A DNA stretch of 64,000 bases from assembly GCF_014201115.1 (NCBI RefSeq), contig NZ_JACHDO010000001.1:4836001-4900000 (forward strand), in the 5' to 3' direction. A program made the position numbers and the translations under genes. The stretch is from Nocardiopsis metallicus. Lineage in GTDB: Bacteria; Actinomycetota; Actinomycetes; Streptosporangiales; Streptosporangiaceae. Under the pieces are notes generated by a model that did no database searches, was not told where the DNA came from, and was given only the letters and a program-made list of their open reading frames with translations. Numbering within the stretch: the first letter of the stretch is position 1; each line of letters begins with the position of its first letter. This document shows, piece by piece, positions 61,894-64,000 of this stretch.

Positions 61894-62041
61894 GTGGAGT
61901 CCCCATGGTCCCGCGTCGGCTTCGCGAATCCGGCTCCGCCCGCCACGGAGCCGGACGGCGGCGCGGCGGGGACCGGAGCCCGGCGGACCAGCGCCGAAAA
62001 GAGGCCGGACACCGCCGCGACAGGGACGGTGCCCGCGACCG

Positions 62042-62869
62042 TCACTCCCCGGCCGCGGCGAGGGCGGTGTCGACGCTTCGGACGAACACGTCCAGGGGCT
62101 GCGCGCCCATGACGGGGTCGCCGTTGATGACGAAGGCGGGGGTGGCGCTCACCCCGATCCGCTGGCCCTCGACGAAGTCGTGGCCGACCGAGATCCCGCT
62201 CTGATCTGACCCCAGGTCCTCCTGGAACCGCTCACCGTCGAGCCCGAGCTCCTCGACGATCTCGTCGAGGACCCCATCCGGGTCCGAAGCGGACTTGAGC
62301 TCGCCCTGCCGGTCGAAGACGGCCTCCTGGTACTCCCAGAACGCGCCCTGCTCACCGGCGGCGACCGCCCCGACCGACAGCGTCTGGGACAACTCACCCA
62401 GGTAGGGGAACTCCCGCCACTCGATCCGCAGGTCGCCCGAGTCCACGTAGCGCTCGACCAGCTCGGGCTGGGTCTCCTGGGCCCAGGTGGCGCAGTAGGG
62501 GCAGGCGAAGTCGGAGTAGGCGACCAGCACCACGGGCGCGTCGGCGCTACCCAGGGCCATCGGATCGTCCGCGGCGCGCCGGGCCAGGGCCTGCCCCCAC
62601 TCGCGCTGCTCCGCGTCGATGTGGTCGACCGCCGATGCCTCGTCCGGGGACTCCCCGTCTGGGCCACCGCCCTCCAGGCGCAGTCCCACGACCACCGCGA
62701 CGACCAGGGCCACGAGGACCGCCCCGCCGATCAGCAGCGGCGACACGCCCCCTCGCCTGGCGCCCTTCGGCTTGGTCGAACCCTCGGAGCCCTCGCCCTT
62801 CCCGCTCCTTCCACCCTTCGCGTCCTTGGCGCCCCTGGCGCCCCCGTCGCTCCTGGCGTCCTTCGGCAT
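62042..62869 (-). CDS. Membrane-anchored DsbA-like thiol-disulfide oxidoreductase 2
   Basis: 275 residues: a charged Gly/Lys/Arg-rich cytoplasmic tail (1-40), a transmembrane helix (about 44-64), a linker, and a DsbA-like domain with CPYC (C123, C126) and cis-Pro loop ATPAFVIN. A paralogue of the 61111 gene from a tandem duplication; the tail is much longer. It shares the upstream 40-bp box, so both should respond to the same regulator. Confidence 0.93.
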   Translation of the reverse strand: MPKDARSDGGARGAKDAKGGRSGKGEGSEGSTKPKGARRGGVSPLLIGGAVLVALVVAVVVGLRLEGGGPDGESPDEASAVDHIDAEQREWGQALARRAADDPMALGSADAPVVLVAYSDFACPYCATWAQETQPELVERYVDSGDLRIEWREFPYLGELSQTLSVGAVAAGEQGAFWEYQEAVFDRQGELKSASDPDGVLDEIVEELGLDGERFQEDLGSDQSGISVGHDFVEGQRIGVSATPAFVINGDPVMGAQPLDVFVRSVDTALAAAGE

Positions 62870-62886
62870 ACCTCTCCCACCCCCGT

Positions 62887-62926
62887 TTTCTATGGCAGAT
62901 AGAGAGTACTCTACGCACCATAGAAA
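62887..62926. promoter_or_regulatory. 40-bp box upstream of DsbA-like gene 2
   Basis: Inverted ends TTTCTATGG and CCATAGAAA, with the inner dyad TAGAGAGTACTCTA. It aligns without gaps to the box at 61854 (30 of 40 positions). Confidence 0.75.
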
Positions 62927-63089
62927 TCAGCTGCGGCGTGCCGTCGCGCCACCCACGGTAAACGGTCACGTGTGCGGAGGTCCCGGAGTGCGTCCCCGAT
63001 TAGCGACCGCCTCCAGCGGAAAGAGGGAGAGGACATCCACACGCGGCGGGACCGGGGGGGGCCGCCGCCGCGGAGAGGCAGGAAGGACC

Positions 63090-64000
63090 ATGAGCGGCAA
63101 CAGAGGTGTGCTCTACCAGGGCCCGGGCGAGGTCGGGGTCCAGGACATCGGCTATCCGGAGTTCGTGCTGCGGGACGGGCCCGGGGTCAACCCGGCGAAC
63201 GTGGGGCGCGAGGTCCCGCACGGCGCGATCCTGAAGGTCGTCGCCACCAACATCTGCGGCAGTGACCAGCACATGGTCCGGGGCCGCACCACGGCGCCCA
63301 AGGGCCTGGTCCTGGGGCACGAGATCACCGGAGAGGTGGTCGAGACGGGCCCCGACGTCGAGTTCATCGAGGTCGGCGACCTGGTCTCGGTCCCGTTCAA
63401 CATCGCCTGCGGGCGCTGTGTGAACTGCAAGGCCAGGCGGACGGAGATCTGTCTCAACGTCAACCCCGACCGGCCCGGGTCAGCCTACGGCTACGTGGAC
63501 ATGGGCGGCTGGGTCGGCGGACAGGCCCAGTTCGCCCTGGTGCCCTACGCGGACTGGAACCTGTTGAGGTTCCCCGACCGCGAGCAGGCGCTGGAGAAGA
63601 TCCTCGACCTGACGATGCTCTCGGACATCTTCCCGACCGGCTACCACGGCTGCGTCACCGCCGGTGTGGGCGTGGGTTCGAGCGTCTACGTGGCGGGCGC
63701 CGGGCCCGTGGGGCTGGCGGCCGCGGCCTCGGCCCAACTGCTGGGCGCGGCGGTGGTGGTCGTCGGCGACCTCAACGACGAGCGCCTCGCTCAGGCGCGC
63801 GGGTTCGGCTGCGAGACGGTCAACGTCTCCGCGGGCGACCCCGGCGACCAGATCGAGGAGCTGCTCGGCACGCCCGCCGTGGACTGCGCGGTGGACGCGG
63901 TCGGCTTCGAGGCGCACGGGACCGGTGACAAGGCCTCGGAGGAGGCCCCCGCCAGTGTCCTGAACACCGCGATGGACGTCACCAAAGCGGGCGGTTCCAT
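63090..64000 (+). CDS. Zinc-dependent formaldehyde/alcohol dehydrogenase (C-terminus beyond window)
   Basis: Visible 303 residues. ICGSDQHM carries the catalytic zinc Cys, LGHEITG the His-Glu, ACGRCVNCKARRTEIC the structural zinc cysteines, and GAGPVGL the NAD site. The extended loops (NPDRPGSAYGYVDMGGWVGGQ) are typical of glutathione-independent formaldehyde dehydrogenases. ATG at 63090 with GGAAGGA upstream. About 90 residues are cut off. Confidence 0.9.
   Translation, partial: MSGNRGVLYQGPGEVGVQDIGYPEFVLRDGPGVNPANVGREVPHGAILKVVATNICGSDQHMVRGRTTAPKGLVLGHEITGEVVETGPDVEFIEVGDLVSVPFNIACGRCVNCKARRTEICLNVNPDRPGSAYGYVDMGGWVGGQAQFALVPYADWNLLRFPDREQALEKILDLTMLSDIFPTGYHGCVTAGVGVGSSVYVAGAGPVGLAAAASAQLLGAAVVVVGDLNDERLAQARGFGCETVNVSAGDPGDQIEELLGTPAVDCAVDAVGFEAHGTGDKASEEAPASVLNTAMDVTKAGGS

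Overview
This 64 kb window is high-GC actinobacterial chromosome. Codon use is strongly G/C-ending, GTG and TTG starts are common, and the small families DUF397, DUF3263 and XRE/DUF5753 are present. The gene set best fits Nocardiopsidaceae or a related Streptosporangiales lineage; that placement is an inference from content. No rRNA, tRNA or CRISPR array was recognised.

Layout. 1-4,061: a lone groEL (C-terminus cut by the window edge) with two CIRCE operators, then a PadR-controlled drug-type ABC exporter. 4,166-5,918: a SAM-I riboswitch, a threonine-synthase-like PLP enzyme and a ThiS/MoaD-type sulfur carrier ending in GGC, read here as a probable sulfur-carrier homocysteine/methionine module. 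6,204-13,672: trehalose genes otsA and otsB separated by a GrpB-family protein, a subtilisin-fold protein that has lost its catalytic triad, and a DUF3263 protein, then a beta-lactamase-fold hydrolase and argJ. 13,743-16,521: MFS pump, TetR and a glyoxalase-fold protein. 16,577-19,103: a repeat-rich patch with a complete IS4-family element and a 60-bp perfect palindrome. 19,104-23,540: a lipoprotein and a WhiJ/AbaA-like regulatory locus (anti-sigma-type ATPase, XRE-DUF5753, DUF397). 23,619-31,225: a self-contained polyol-type phosphotransferase locus with EI, HPr, EIIA, EIIB, EIIC, a zinc dehydrogenase, a PfkB kinase and a DeoR repressor. 31,249-34,493: NCS1 permease, ureohydrolase and TetR.

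34,702-40,414: an SDR, then an MFS pump translationally coupled to a rifampin-phosphotransferase-like enzyme, with a TetR. 40,548-45,692: a restriction island with a NaeI-type endonuclease, a C5-cytosine methyltransferase, a Vsr-type nuclease, an AspBHI/Mrr-type modification-dependent nuclease and an HNH nuclease. 46,036-57,243: MFS, nitronate-monooxygenase-type enzyme, a second member of the palindrome family arranged like a MITE, an HPr-kinase-fold protein, a penicillin acylase-family Ntn hydrolase, SDR/TetR, an AbiEii-type nucleotidyltransferase fusion and a LysE-type exporter. 57,517-57,862 is a decayed fusA-like fragment. 57,894-62,926: a BlaI/M56 peptidase pair, CcdA and two membrane-anchored DsbA-like proteins, the latter two sharing a 40-bp upstream box. 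The window ends inside a formaldehyde-dehydrogenase-like gene.

Most interesting: the riboswitch/PLP-enzyme/sulfur-carrier module; the catalytically dead subtilisin; the palindrome family seen as a solo 60-bp palindrome and as 48-bp inverted ends of a 355-bp element; the helically phased CGGCA repeats in the restriction island; and the shared box of the redox genes. All calls come from reading the sequence and recalled family knowledge; no database search was run.
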